Positions 1 through 7,170 of a DNA stretch of 64,000 nucleotides are shown here, piece after piece. The stretch spans positions 372,001-436,000 of the forward strand of contig CAVQBL010000013.1 in assembly GCA_963710715.1 (NCBI GenBank). The letters run 5' to 3'. Positions within the stretch are counted from its first letter, which is position 1. Each line of letters opens with the position of its first letter. Both the position numbers and the translations under genes were made by a program. Under the pieces are notes generated by a model, which was given only the letters and a program-made list of their open reading frames with translations, was not told the DNA's origin and ran no database searches. The stretch is from CAVQBL01 sp963710715. Lineage in GTDB: Bacteria > Pseudomonadota > Gammaproteobacteria > DSM-16500.

Positions 1-1295
1 GCTTCAAGCGCATTTTGAATTAAATTTAAAATCACTTGCTGCAATTGAATTTTGTCAGCAGAAATTAATGGCGTTTCTTTCGCGAGATCAAAATCCACTT
101 TGGTTTTGGATGCAGTTAAATCATTCCTTAAAAAGCTCACCGTTTCACGTAAGATGCTATTTATTTTGCAAGGTGTTTTAAATAACTCTCCTTTACAGAA
201 AAAGTTTTTGAGATGCTGAATCACTTCGCCAGCACGTTCCGCTTGCGCTACCGCTTTTTGCATAATTTCGATGAGTTGAGTTGGATTATGTTGGCCTTGT
301 TCTAGATAATGAACACACCCACGTGTGTAATTAACAATGGCAGCGAGAGGTTGGCTAATTTCATGCGCCATACCAGAAGCCATTTCTTCCATGGTGCTCA
401 GGCGAAAAACATGAGCTAATTGCTGCCCGCGCAAGCGTGCTTTTTTATCGAGTATACGATCAGTGACATCGCGAGACGCAGATTGTATTTCTTTAATCGT
501 ATTCGTTTGCTCATCGTAAATAATGCGAATATTACTCTCGAACCAATGATAATCGCCATCTTTACGGCGCATGCGATAAGTGGCAATGTGGTTGGAATTG
601 GTTTTGCGACGCATAAAAGTCTTTTTTAATTTACCAATATCATCGTGATATAAAAACTTGTAAATATTACGCCCGATTAATTCCTCAGGACTAAAACCCA
701 GTAATGTTTTACAGGAAGGAGATACGTAAAGATAAACTCCGTCGGATGTGTGACGAGAAATAATGTCGGTAGCATTTTCTGCTAATAAATGAAAGCGCAG
801 TTCACTCTCGCGTAATACTTGTTCCATTTGTTCTTGAAAAGTGAAGTGTTTAATCGCTAATGAGTTAGTCAGGTATTGTATTTCCAGAGACTCACGTAGA
901 TTTTGGTTGAGTGTCTCAGTGGTTTGTTGCAATTCTGCAATCGTATTTTTATACGGAGACACATTATGATGCGTAAGCAAGGTAATCAATTTCGCTTGGG
1001 GTGGTGAAATCAGTATGGCATGCGTTTTGCAAAAGCCTTTAATGCCATTTTTGCGTACGAAATGTGTTTCTGCATTCCATTTTTTTTCTTGCGATAATGT
1101 TTCTTGAATGATTTTCTGGAAAGGATAATTTTGTACATAGACTAAATTGATGGATCGACCTAAAACCTCTTTTCTAGAGTAGCCAAATAGAGAAGTGGCT
1201 CCCTGATTCCAATCAATAATTCGTCCGGTTTTATCAACTAAGACAGCGCTGTCTGGCAATGCTTCAAATAAGATTCGCGCATCGTCACTGTTCAT
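1..1295 (-). CDS. PAS-domain sensor histidine kinase (3' part cut off by window edge)
   Basis: Cytoplasmic two-component sensor kinase read on the minus strand from an ATG at 1295; the C-terminus lies outside the window. Translating by eye gives a first PAS domain (about residues 5-110, with GRIIDWNQGATSLFGYS), a short coiled linker, a second PAS domain (about 155-275) and then a HisKA segment with the H-box GMAHEISQPLAAIVNY, whose His is the phosphorylation site. The N-box QVILNLIQNALEA of the ATPase domain is the last thing visible. No membrane segment is present, so the signal is probably sensed inside the cell. The H-box resembles FixL/DctB-type kinases. No partner response regulator is in the window. 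It is divergent from mpl across about 280 bp. Confidence 0.88.
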   Translation of the reverse strand, partial: MNSDDARILFEALPDSAVLVDKTGRIIDWNQGATSLFGYSRKEVLGRSINLVYVQNYPFQKIIQETLSQEKKWNAETHFVRKNGIKGFCKTHAILISPPQAKLITLLTHHNVSPYKNTIAELQQTTETLNQNLRESLEIQYLTNSLAIKHFTFQEQMEQVLRESELRFHLLAENATDIISRHTSDGVYLYVSPSCKTLLGFSPEELIGRNIYKFLYHDDIGKLKKTFMRRKTNSNHIATYRMRRKDGDYHWFESNIRIIYDEQTNTIKEIQSASRDVTDRILDKKARLRGQQLAHVFRLSTMEEMASGMAHEISQPLAAIVNYTRGCVHYLEQGQHNPTQLIEIMQKAVAQAERAGEVIQHLKNFFCKGELFKTPCKINSILRETVSFLRNDLTASKTKVDFDLAKETPLISADKIQLQQVILNLIQNALE

Positions 1296-1395
1296 CCGTG
1301 ATTTACCCCCCGCGTTATTGTCCTTGGGTTTTAAACCTAAAATTGAAGGTTACGCCATTTTGTAATAATATCACACTCATGATAGAGAGAGTAAT

Positions 1396-1575
1396 ATAGC
1401 TCTTCAGATAAATAAATTGGTATTATAGCGCTCAGATTGCAAGATATTGAAACGTTTCGATTGAAAAAAAGCGCAGGCGTACTTGTTTGTCCGTCGAGCT
1501 TTTTTGATTGAGAAACGTTTCAAGATCGATGTAAGATGAGAGCTAGAATATCAATTTATTTATCTGAAGAGCTAT
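1396..1575. repeat. Large palindromic element, copy 1, overlapping the mpl leader
   Basis: The outermost 23 bp (1396-1418) are repeated exactly in inverted orientation at 1553-1575. Inside, imperfect arms continue to a core with GAAACGTTTC on both sides (about 1451 and 1511). A related element lies at 23697-23824. The right outer arm contains the purine-rich GAAGAG just upstream of the mpl ATG, so a folded transcript could hide that ribosome site. It has no coding capacity and looks like a MITE or REP-type palindrome. Confidence 0.8.
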
Positions 1576-1577
1576 GT

Positions 1578-2942
1578 ATGCGAATTCATATTTTAGGTAT
1601 CTGTGGCACCTTTATGGCAGGTATTGCTGTATTGGCAAAACAAAGTGGCCATGCTGTCAGTGGGTCAGATATCAATGTATACCCACCCATGAGTACGCAA
1701 TTAGAAGCGCAGGGTATCCATTTGTTAAATGGTTATGACCCAGCACATATTGATCCTAACGTGGGCTGTGTTATCGTGGGAAATGTGATACGGCGTGGTA
1801 ATCCAGCGATGGAATATGTGCTTGAACAGCAAATTCCTTATGTTTCGGGCCCGCAGTGGTTAGCAGAGAATATTTTAAAGACTCGCTGGGTTTTAGCCGT
1901 TTCGGGTACTCATGGTAAAACAACAACGACCGGTATGTTAGCTTGGATTTTGGAGTATGCAGGAAAGCGTCCGGGTTTTCTCATTGGTGGAGTACCAGAA
2001 AATTTTGCCGTATCCGCGCGTATCGGTGAAGAGCCTTTTTTTGTGATTGAAGCAGATGAATACGATAGCGCATTTTTTGACAAGCGTTCTAAGTTTATTC
2101 ATTATCATCCCAAGACCTTAATAATGAATAATCTTGAATTTGATCATGCCGATATTTTTCCCGACTTAGCAGCGATTAAACAACAGTTCCAATATTTAGT
2201 ACGGACAGTACCAAGTAATGGATTAATTATTCGTCAAGCGCAAGATGAGAATCTTAAAGATGTTCTAGAAACAGGATGCTGGACACCGATTAGCACTTTC
2301 TCTATGACCCATGGCAATTGGCAAGCAAGATTAAAGTCACCAGAGGGCAGTCATTTTGAAGTCTATTTTAATCAAACTCTTGTTGGGGAAATAAAATGGG
2401 GTTTATTAGGGAAGCATAATGTAGAAAATGCCTTAGCTGCTATTGCTGCCGCTGTACATGCAGGAGTCACTCCAGCAGTGGCTGTTGCAGCATTACCCCT
2501 GTTTAAAAATGTAAAACGCCGCTTAGAAGTGATAGGCCAAGTGAATAACATTACTATATATGATGATTTTGCCCATCATCCCACAGCCATTGCGACCACA
2601 TTGGCAGGTTTGCGTGCCAAAATTGGTAAGTCAAGAATCATAGCAGTGCTTGAGTTTGGTTCGTATACAATGCGCACCGGGGTGCATAAAGATGCAATGA
2701 AAGATGCATTGCGTACGGCAGATCAGATTGTTTGTAAGCGACCTGATACAGACTGGGGTTTAGAAAAAGCATTAAGTGAATTTACTCAACCAACTGCTTT
2801 ATATGACAATATTGATAGCCTTTTGAATGGACTTGTTACGCAATTGAAATCAGGTGATCATGTTGTCATTATGAGTAATTCGGGGTTTGGTGGGATTCAT
2901 CAAAAATTATTACGTAAATTAGAAACAATAACTGTGGAATGA
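1578..2942 (+). CDS. mpl: UDP-N-acetylmuramate:L-alanyl-gamma-D-glutamyl-meso-diaminopimelate ligase
   Basis: Cytoplasmic Mur-family ligase that reattaches recycled murein tripeptide to UDP-MurNAc, returning it to peptidoglycan synthesis. The start MRIHILGICGTFMAG at 1578 matches the family N-terminus and gives 454 residues, about the usual Mpl length; an ATG at 1536 in the same frame lies inside the palindromic element and lacks family sequence. The ATP-binding loop GTHGKTTTT is at residues 110-118, followed by the central-domain motif EADEYDSAFFDKRSK and the C-terminal domain with YDDFAHHPTA. GAAGAG lies a few bases upstream as ribosome site, inside a long inverted repeat. A small membrane peptide gene and apaG follow closely. 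Confidence 0.95.
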   Translation: MRIHILGICGTFMAGIAVLAKQSGHAVSGSDINVYPPMSTQLEAQGIHLLNGYDPAHIDPNVGCVIVGNVIRRGNPAMEYVLEQQIPYVSGPQWLAENILKTRWVLAVSGTHGKTTTTGMLAWILEYAGKRPGFLIGGVPENFAVSARIGEEPFFVIEADEYDSAFFDKRSKFIHYHPKTLIMNNLEFDHADIFPDLAAIKQQFQYLVRTVPSNGLIIRQAQDENLKDVLETGCWTPISTFSMTHGNWQARLKSPEGSHFEVYFNQTLVGEIKWGLLGKHNVENALAAIAAAVHAGVTPAVAVAALPLFKNVKRRLEVIGQVNNITIYDDFAHHPTAIATTLAGLRAKIGKSRIIAVLEFGSYTMRTGVHKDAMKDALRTADQIVCKRPDTDWGLEKALSEFTQPTALYDNIDSLLNGLVTQLKSGDHVVIMSNSGFGGIHQKLLRKLETITVE

Positions 2943-2947
2943 AGTAA

Positions 2948-3058
2948 ATGAAAAAAGACCAACCCATTGATAGTTTACACTTTACTCGCAGCGGAGCAGT
3001 ATTAGGCTTAGTGTCTTATATTGTTTTGGCTATTATTGTTGCGGCGGTGTTTGTATGA
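2948..3058 (+). CDS. 36-residue single-pass membrane peptide
   Basis: A short gene not recognised as a named family. ATG at 2948 lies five bases after the mpl stop, and the end overlaps the apaG start by four bases (ATGA), the spacing of a translationally coupled operon. The peptide starts with a polar segment (MKKDQPIDSLHFTRSG) and ends in one hydrophobic stretch of about 20 residues that runs to the C-terminus (VLGLVSYIVLAIIVAAVFV). This suggests a tail-anchored inner-membrane miniprotein. The position between mpl and apaG with no wasted bases is the main support; codon use looks ordinary. Confidence 0.6.
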   Translation: MKKDQPIDSLHFTRSGAVLGLVSYIVLAIIVAAVFV

Positions 3059-3453
3059 AAAAAATAAAAATTGAAATCAGTGCTCAATCACAGTATTTAC
3101 GCGATCAATCCACTCCAGAAAAACAGCGATTTCTATGGTCTTATGAGGTAACCATTGCTAATCAGAGTGAGGAAATCGTCCAACTATTAAATCGTGTTTG
3201 GCACATTACTGACATGACTGGCAAAGTCGAAGAGATCCGTGGTCCAGGGGTGGTTGGATTACAACCCATTATCAAACCAGGAAAACACTTTACTTATAAT
3301 AGTTTTTGTCAAATCTCAACACCCCAAGGCGCGATGGAAGGTTACTATGAAATGCAAACGTTAGACGAAGTGCATTTCATGGCTGAAATACCTAAATTTG
3401 TTTTGTCTAGTCCTGATTCTGTTTCTGCGGAGTTTCGGTCGAGGTTGCATTAA
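3055..3453 (+). CDS. apaG: ApaG domain protein (Co2+/Mg2+ efflux-associated)
   Basis: 132 residues, close to the usual 125-130 for ApaG. The family's core is visible: RFLWSYEVTIANQS near the start, then LLNRVWHITDMTGKVEEIRGPGVVG, PIIKPGKHFTYNSFC and GAMEGYYEM. The fold is a single fibronectin-III-like beta sandwich. ApaG (CorD) has been linked to cobalt resistance and magnesium efflux in enterobacteria; its biochemical role is uncertain. The start overlaps the upstream membrane peptide by four bases and the stop overlaps the following SDR start by one base. Confidence 0.93.
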   Translation: MKKIKIEISAQSQYLRDQSTPEKQRFLWSYEVTIANQSEEIVQLLNRVWHITDMTGKVEEIRGPGVVGLQPIIKPGKHFTYNSFCQISTPQGAMEGYYEMQTLDEVHFMAEIPKFVLSSPDSVSAEFRSRLH

Positions 3454-4307
3454 TGACCCAAAAAATATGTCTTGTTACCGGTGCAAACTCTGGCCTTGGA
3501 AAAGAAATCGCACGACGGCTTGTTTTAGCAGGTGCGCATGTCATCATGGTGTGTCGTAATGCGGAAAAAGGTAGAGCTGCTCTCGAAGAAATTAAGACCA
3601 CATCGGGTTCAAAATCGGTTGATCTTTTGATAGCAGATTTATCTTCACAAACAGAAATTCGATCACTTGCTAAAACCATTCACGGGCATTATCCCATACT
3701 TCATGTTTTAATTAATAATGCGGGAGTTGCTCTTTACAAAAGAAAGCTTTCTCCCGATGGGATTGAAATGACACTGGCTACAAATTATTTAGGTCCTTTG
3801 CTGCTTAGCAATTTATTATTAGATTTGCTAAAGAAAAATGCACCAGCTCGAATTATTAATATTTCATCGTCAAGTCATAAATGGGCAAAAATAGATTTTG
3901 ATGATTTGCAGTACGAGCATAAAAAATATCGATTTTTCCAAGTGTATGCACAATCCAAATTGTTTGTGAATATTGCTACATTTGAATTAGCTCGAAGGCT
4001 TGAAGGTACAGGTGTCACAGTGAATTGCATTCATCCGGGCGCAGTCAACACGAATCTTGGCAGTGATTCTGTTAATAACAAAGTGTTAAAGTTTATGGAT
4101 AAAGCGATTAAATTCTTTTTCATTTCACCGGAAGAAGCAGCAAAAGCCCCCGTTTATTTAGCCATTTCTCCTGAGGTGGAGGGTGTGACAGGAAAATATT
4201 TTTTGAAAAATAAGATGACTCTAGCAAGCCCGCTTTCTTATGATCCCGTTTTGGCAAAGAAGGTTTGGGAGGTGAGTGAGACATTTTTAAAATTTTTACG
4301 AGGGTAA
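3453..4307 (+). CDS. Short-chain dehydrogenase/reductase, retinol-dehydrogenase-like
   Basis: 284-residue classical SDR. The nucleotide-binding motif TGANSGLGKEIAR lies at residues 8-20, the structural NNAG motif at about 88, the catalytic serine in IINISSSSHK and the catalytic pair in YAQSK. The long form with KWAKIDFDDLQ before the YxxxK and the C-terminal PEEAAKAPVYLA resembles retinol dehydrogenase/WW-oxidoreductase-like SDRs and is common in Legionellales. Cofactor (probably NADP, given an Arg in the MVCRNAEKG loop) and substrate cannot be named. It is the last gene of the mpl-peptide-apaG-SDR run, overlapping the apaG stop by one base. Confidence 0.85.
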   Translation: MTQKICLVTGANSGLGKEIARRLVLAGAHVIMVCRNAEKGRAALEEIKTTSGSKSVDLLIADLSSQTEIRSLAKTIHGHYPILHVLINNAGVALYKRKLSPDGIEMTLATNYLGPLLLSNLLLDLLKKNAPARIINISSSSHKWAKIDFDDLQYEHKKYRFFQVYAQSKLFVNIATFELARRLEGTGVTVNCIHPGAVNTNLGSDSVNNKVLKFMDKAIKFFFISPEEAAKAPVYLAISPEVEGVTGKYFLKNKMTLASPLSYDPVLAKKVWEVSETFLKFLRG

Positions 4308-4408
4308 TATCCTATGCAAGCTGGTAATTCTCAAAATCAATCGTATAGTGAAAGCTAAGCTCAGCTAGTGAGGGAATGAACGGAGCAGAATAAAGGTTAA
4401 TACTGATA

Positions 4409-4437
4409 TTGTGGATTGCCCGGTTTATATGTATAAT
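4409..4437 (+). promoter_or_regulatory. Sigma-70-type promoter for the 4472 gene
   Basis: TTGTGG at 4409-4414 and a perfect TATAAT at 4432-4437 are separated by 17 bases. The transcript would start about 30 bases before the ATG at 4472, which has AAAGGA upstream as ribosome site. Confidence 0.55.
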
Positions 4438-4471
4438 TTTAATTCAAATAATTACTTAAAGGATATTAACG

Positions 4472-4957
4472 ATGCAACAAAGAATAGATGTAGCACCTCT
4501 TGTAGCAACAGCAGAAAATGTTCAAGCTAAAGTAGCTCAATTTCTTCGATATGAGCTTGCAGACTGTAATGCTTGCAGATCTCCTTTTTGGCGAAGACAG
4601 TCAAGTAAGCAGATCATGGATGATATTGAAAATATGTTTTCCCAATTATCTACAGAAGATAGAAAAAGCATATTAGATCTTTTTCAACCTTGGATAGAAC
4701 GCCGCAAAGATTGGTATTATAAATTTTGTGGTGTATTTTCTTTTTTAGCTGTCGCAGGTTCAAGTGTAGGATTTGGACTTAGCCTTGCATATAGTGATAA
4801 CAAAGCTTTTCAAGGGGCGATGGGAACAGGAATGTCTCTTCTTTTACTGCAACAATATGATAAGTGGAGCTATGATTTTAAATTTGATGCTTTGTATAAT
4901 AGGTTATATCAAAAAGATCAAGATATTGTAAATACAAATACAAATACAAAGAATTAA
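4472..4957 (+). CDS. Hypothetical membrane protein
   Basis: 161-residue protein that I do not recognise. The N-terminal half is polar and helical, with a Cys pair (DCNACRS) near residue 34 and basic residues (FWRRQSSK). One clear hydrophobic segment lies at about 85-107 (FCGVFSFLAVAGSSVGFG), with a second weaker one at about 112-128 (GAMGTGMSLLLL), suggesting a hairpin in a membrane. The C-terminus ends in a low-complexity NTNTNT tail made by an AAATAC hexamer repeated about three times. It has its own promoter and ribosome site, so it is likely monocistronic. A Dot/Icm substrate is possible but nothing here proves it. Confidence 0.6.
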   Translation: MQQRIDVAPLVATAENVQAKVAQFLRYELADCNACRSPFWRRQSSKQIMDDIENMFSQLSTEDRKSILDLFQPWIERRKDWYYKFCGVFSFLAVAGSSVGFGLSLAYSDNKAFQGAMGTGMSLLLLQQYDKWSYDFKFDALYNRLYQKDQDIVNTNTNTKN

Positions 4958-4992
4958 ACCATTAATGCACGACAGGGCCTGACGAACAGTTT

Positions 4993-5024
4993 GTGGGCAA
5001 AGACCGCTTTTGGGTCGTGCCCAC
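4993..5024. repeat. Short palindrome of the GTGGGC...GCCCAC family
   Basis: GTGGGCA (4993-4999) is answered by TGCCCAC (5018-5024), with further pairing AGACC/GGGT inside. It sits between the ends of the convergent 4472 and 5028 genes. No T-run follows on either strand, so it is called a repeat of the same family as 7125-7160 and 59902-59972 rather than an intrinsic terminator. Confidence 0.55.
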
Positions 5025-5027
5025 CGT

Positions 5028-6050
5028 TCAATAATTATAATATCGATAAAACTTCTTAATCGCTTTTAGAAACTTAGACACTTGCGCAGGCGTAATTTTT
5101 ATCTCATGCTTTTCAAGAATAGTTGTTCCACCCCAATCCTGATTAAATGTTTTGATTAAGATATTAATCACTTTGGGATCTTGAGTAATGACTGCAAGCT
5201 CACGATTATTATTGATGGATGCTCGGGTAAAATTAATTGAACCCAGTACGGCGCGTTTGTCATCAATAATCATCACTTTGGCATGAATATAATAATTTTT
5301 GCAATGGTGGAGAGTGACTCCGGATTTTTTTAAATACGCGAGTTGTTTGCTAGCGGCTTTTTTTGCATTAACAGACATTAAGATTTTTACTTTCACACCT
5401 GCGCGCGCTGCTTTTGCCAAGGCACCTATGATTTGATAATCGCTAATGTCTTGCGCGTAAATTTTAATTTCAGCTTTTGCTTCGCGAATAAGAGACAATA
5501 ATTTTTCACGGCTGTTATTCGGACTCCAAATCAAATTTGGGTTTTTGACATGAACGTTTTCATGTTGCCAATCTGCGTTAAAAACAGAATTAATTTCTTG
5601 CAGCATAACTGGATCAGTAATGACTAATGCAAAGTTGCGGGTTTTCTTGAATGCAGAGTGAGTGAAATTAAATGTCATGACTAACGCCACTTGCTGGTCA
5701 AGTAACAACGTTTTCTGATGAGTTAATCTAAAATAAGGATTTGTTGATTTTAAATTAACACTGTTCGATTTAAATAAAGAGATAGCGGATTCATTTTCAT
5801 CTTCATTTTTGTAAGGATGCGGTTCCAGTAAAATGCGAACGTTTTTACCAGCGGCTTTTGCTTGAGTGAATGCACGCATCAGTTCTCGGTCAGTAAAACC
5901 GTACATGACTAAATCAACAGATGATTTAGCGTGAGAAATGGCTGAAAGAATAGGAGTGCGGCCCATGTCAGGTTCGATGATAAGTTCATCGGCGAGACAA
6001 ATAGAACAACAAATGAAAAGAAGTAAAAAAGATTTAAATAACGATAGCAT
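5028..6050 (-). CDS. Secreted phospholipase-D-like protein with two HKD motifs
   Basis: 340 residues with a cleavable signal peptide (hydrophobic residues 5-20, ending SICLA-DE), so it acts in the periplasm or beyond. Two PLD catalytic motifs HxKxxxxD are complete: H111-K113-D118 and H256-K258-D263, each followed by the family's NFT (TFNFT, SINFT). One protein with two HKD halves is expected to form a single active site that hydrolyses phosphodiesters of phospholipids or nucleic acids. The closest described types are PLD-family nucleases (Nuc-like) and cardiolipin-synthase-like enzymes; the substrate is open. The ATG overlaps the recR stop by one base, placing it in the dnaX-ybaB-recR run. 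Confidence 0.85.
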   Translation of the reverse strand: MLSLFKSFLLLFICCSICLADELIIEPDMGRTPILSAISHAKSSVDLVMYGFTDRELMRAFTQAKAAGKNVRILLEPHPYKNEDENESAISLFKSNSVNLKSTNPYFRLTHQKTLLLDQQVALVMTFNFTHSAFKKTRNFALVITDPVMLQEINSVFNADWQHENVHVKNPNLIWSPNNSREKLLSLIREAKAEIKIYAQDISDYQIIGALAKAARAGVKVKILMSVNAKKAASKQLAYLKKSGVTLHHCKNYYIHAKVMIIDDKRAVLGSINFTRASINNNRELAVITQDPKVINILIKTFNQDWGGTTILEKHEIKITPAQVSKFLKAIKKFYRYYNY

Positions 6051-6646
6051 TAAACTGTTTCTCTTCCCGCAAAAGCATGTGCGAGTGTGCCGCTATCAAT
6101 GTATTCTAATTCACCACCGAGCGGAACACCATGCGCGATACGTGTGACTTTAATGGCATACTGTTTAACTAACTCAGAAATGTAATGAGCGGTTGCTTCA
6201 CCTTCTACCGTTGGATTCGTAGCAAGAATCACTTCTTTGATCGTGGCAGGAGCGAGTAGAGCGCTGAGTTCTTTGATACCAATATCATCGGGTCCAATGC
6301 CATCCAGTGGAGATAGATGCCCCATCAACACAAAATACAAGCCACGGTAACTTCCCATATGCTCAACAGCAACCATATCAACAGGGTTTTCCACAACGCA
6401 TAATAAAGAATGATCACGATGAGTAGAAGTGCAGAGTTTGCAGAATTCTGTTTCACTAAAAGTGCGGCAACGTTTACAGTGTTGAATAGCAAGCATTGCA
6501 TCATGCAATATTTTTGCGAGTTGCTTGCCGTTTTCTCTGCCACGTTCTAACAATTGAAAAGCCATGCGTTGCGCTGTTTTGGGACCAACTCCTGGCAGGC
6601 ATCGCAAGGCTTCAATGAGTTTTTCAAGTAATGGGCTAAACAGCAT
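6050..6646 (-). CDS. recR: Recombination protein RecR
   Basis: 198 residues, the usual length. RecR works with RecF/RecO to load RecA at gaps. The helix-hairpin-helix LRCLPGVGPKTAQRMAFQLL is near the start, the four-cysteine zinc finger uses C57, C60, C69 and C72, and a Toprim domain follows (LCVVENPVDMVAVE, VILATNPTVEGEATA). I chose the ATG at 6646 (MLFSPLLEKLIEALRCL) because it matches the family start; a longer frame begins with TTG at 6697 and adds 17 non-conserved residues. ybaB lies just upstream, the standard gammaproteobacterial order dnaX-ybaB-recR. Confidence 0.95.
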   Translation of the reverse strand: MLFSPLLEKLIEALRCLPGVGPKTAQRMAFQLLERGRENGKQLAKILHDAMLAIQHCKRCRTFSETEFCKLCTSTHRDHSLLCVVENPVDMVAVEHMGSYRGLYFVLMGHLSPLDGIGPDDIGIKELSALLAPATIKEVILATNPTVEGEATAHYISELVKQYAIKVTRIAHGVPLGGELEYIDSGTLAHAFAGRETV

Positions 6647-6677
6647 AGTTTTATGGCCGGCAGAGTAGAAATGTAAA

Positions 6678-7004
6678 CTATTCTGGTGGTAATTCAAACC
6701 CTTCAGGCAACTTAATACCAGTCAATGCGCTCATCTTATCTCGGGTGCCTTTTTCGATTTTATCAGCTGCATCGTTAATCGCTGCTGCAATCAAGTCTTC
6801 GAGTATTGCTTTATCTTCTTTTAACACGCTAGGATCAAGAGTAACGCGTTTTGCATAGTGTTGGCCATTCATGACGATTTTAACCAATCCACCGCCGGAT
6901 TGGCCTGTGACATCCATTTCAGCGATTTGTTTTTGAATTTCTTGCATTTTTTTCTGCATTTCTTGGGCTTTCTTCATCAGATCGCCTAAACCGGGTTTAT
7001 TCAT
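6678..7004 (-). CDS. ybaB: YbaB/EbfC family nucleoid-associated protein
   Basis: 108 residues, standard length. The N-terminal helix is MKKAQEMQKKMQEIQKQIAEM, then the beta region with GQSGGGLVKIVMNGQ, and the C-terminal helix AAINDAADKIEKGTRDKMSALTG. YbaB dimers bind DNA like small tweezers and are thought to shape the nucleoid. The gene lies between dnaX and recR as in most relatives, with 152 bp of spacer to dnaX that contains a palindromic repeat. Confidence 0.94.
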   Translation of the reverse strand: MNKPGLGDLMKKAQEMQKKMQEIQKQIAEMDVTGQSGGGLVKIVMNGQHYAKRVTLDPSVLKEDKAILEDLIAAAINDAADKIEKGTRDKMSALTGIKLPEGFELPPE

Positions 7005-7105
7005 AGTAGCTTCACTCCTAAATATTTATATCAATTTGAGGGTAGGGATTTTAGCAGAGATATTGCGTTATCTCCAGAGACGAGAGGTTGTTAATTGACC
7101 TTTCA

Positions 7106-7170
7106 AGTCAACAGATTGTAGATTGTAGGGGTGGGCACGCTATCGTTTTGTCCACCCTACGAGTCAACAG
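7106..7170. repeat. GTGGGC-family palindrome flanked by 9-bp direct repeats at the dnaX 3' end
   Basis: Inverted arms GTAGGGGTGGGCA and TGTCCACCCTAC occupy 7125-7160. The sequence AGTCAACAG occurs on both sides (7106-7114 and 7162-7170), like a target-site duplication. The dnaX stop codon (7157-7159) lies within the right arm, so the last codon and stop of dnaX come from the element. Confidence 0.55.

Noticed and set aside
4314..4358. 14-codon frame after the SDR gene
   Set aside because: Too short, poor start context and no membrane or other recognisable feature.
4928..4949. AAATAC hexamer run as a phase-variable switch
   Set aside because: Only about three units, in multiples of three bases, at the very end of the gene; changes would alter only a few tail residues.
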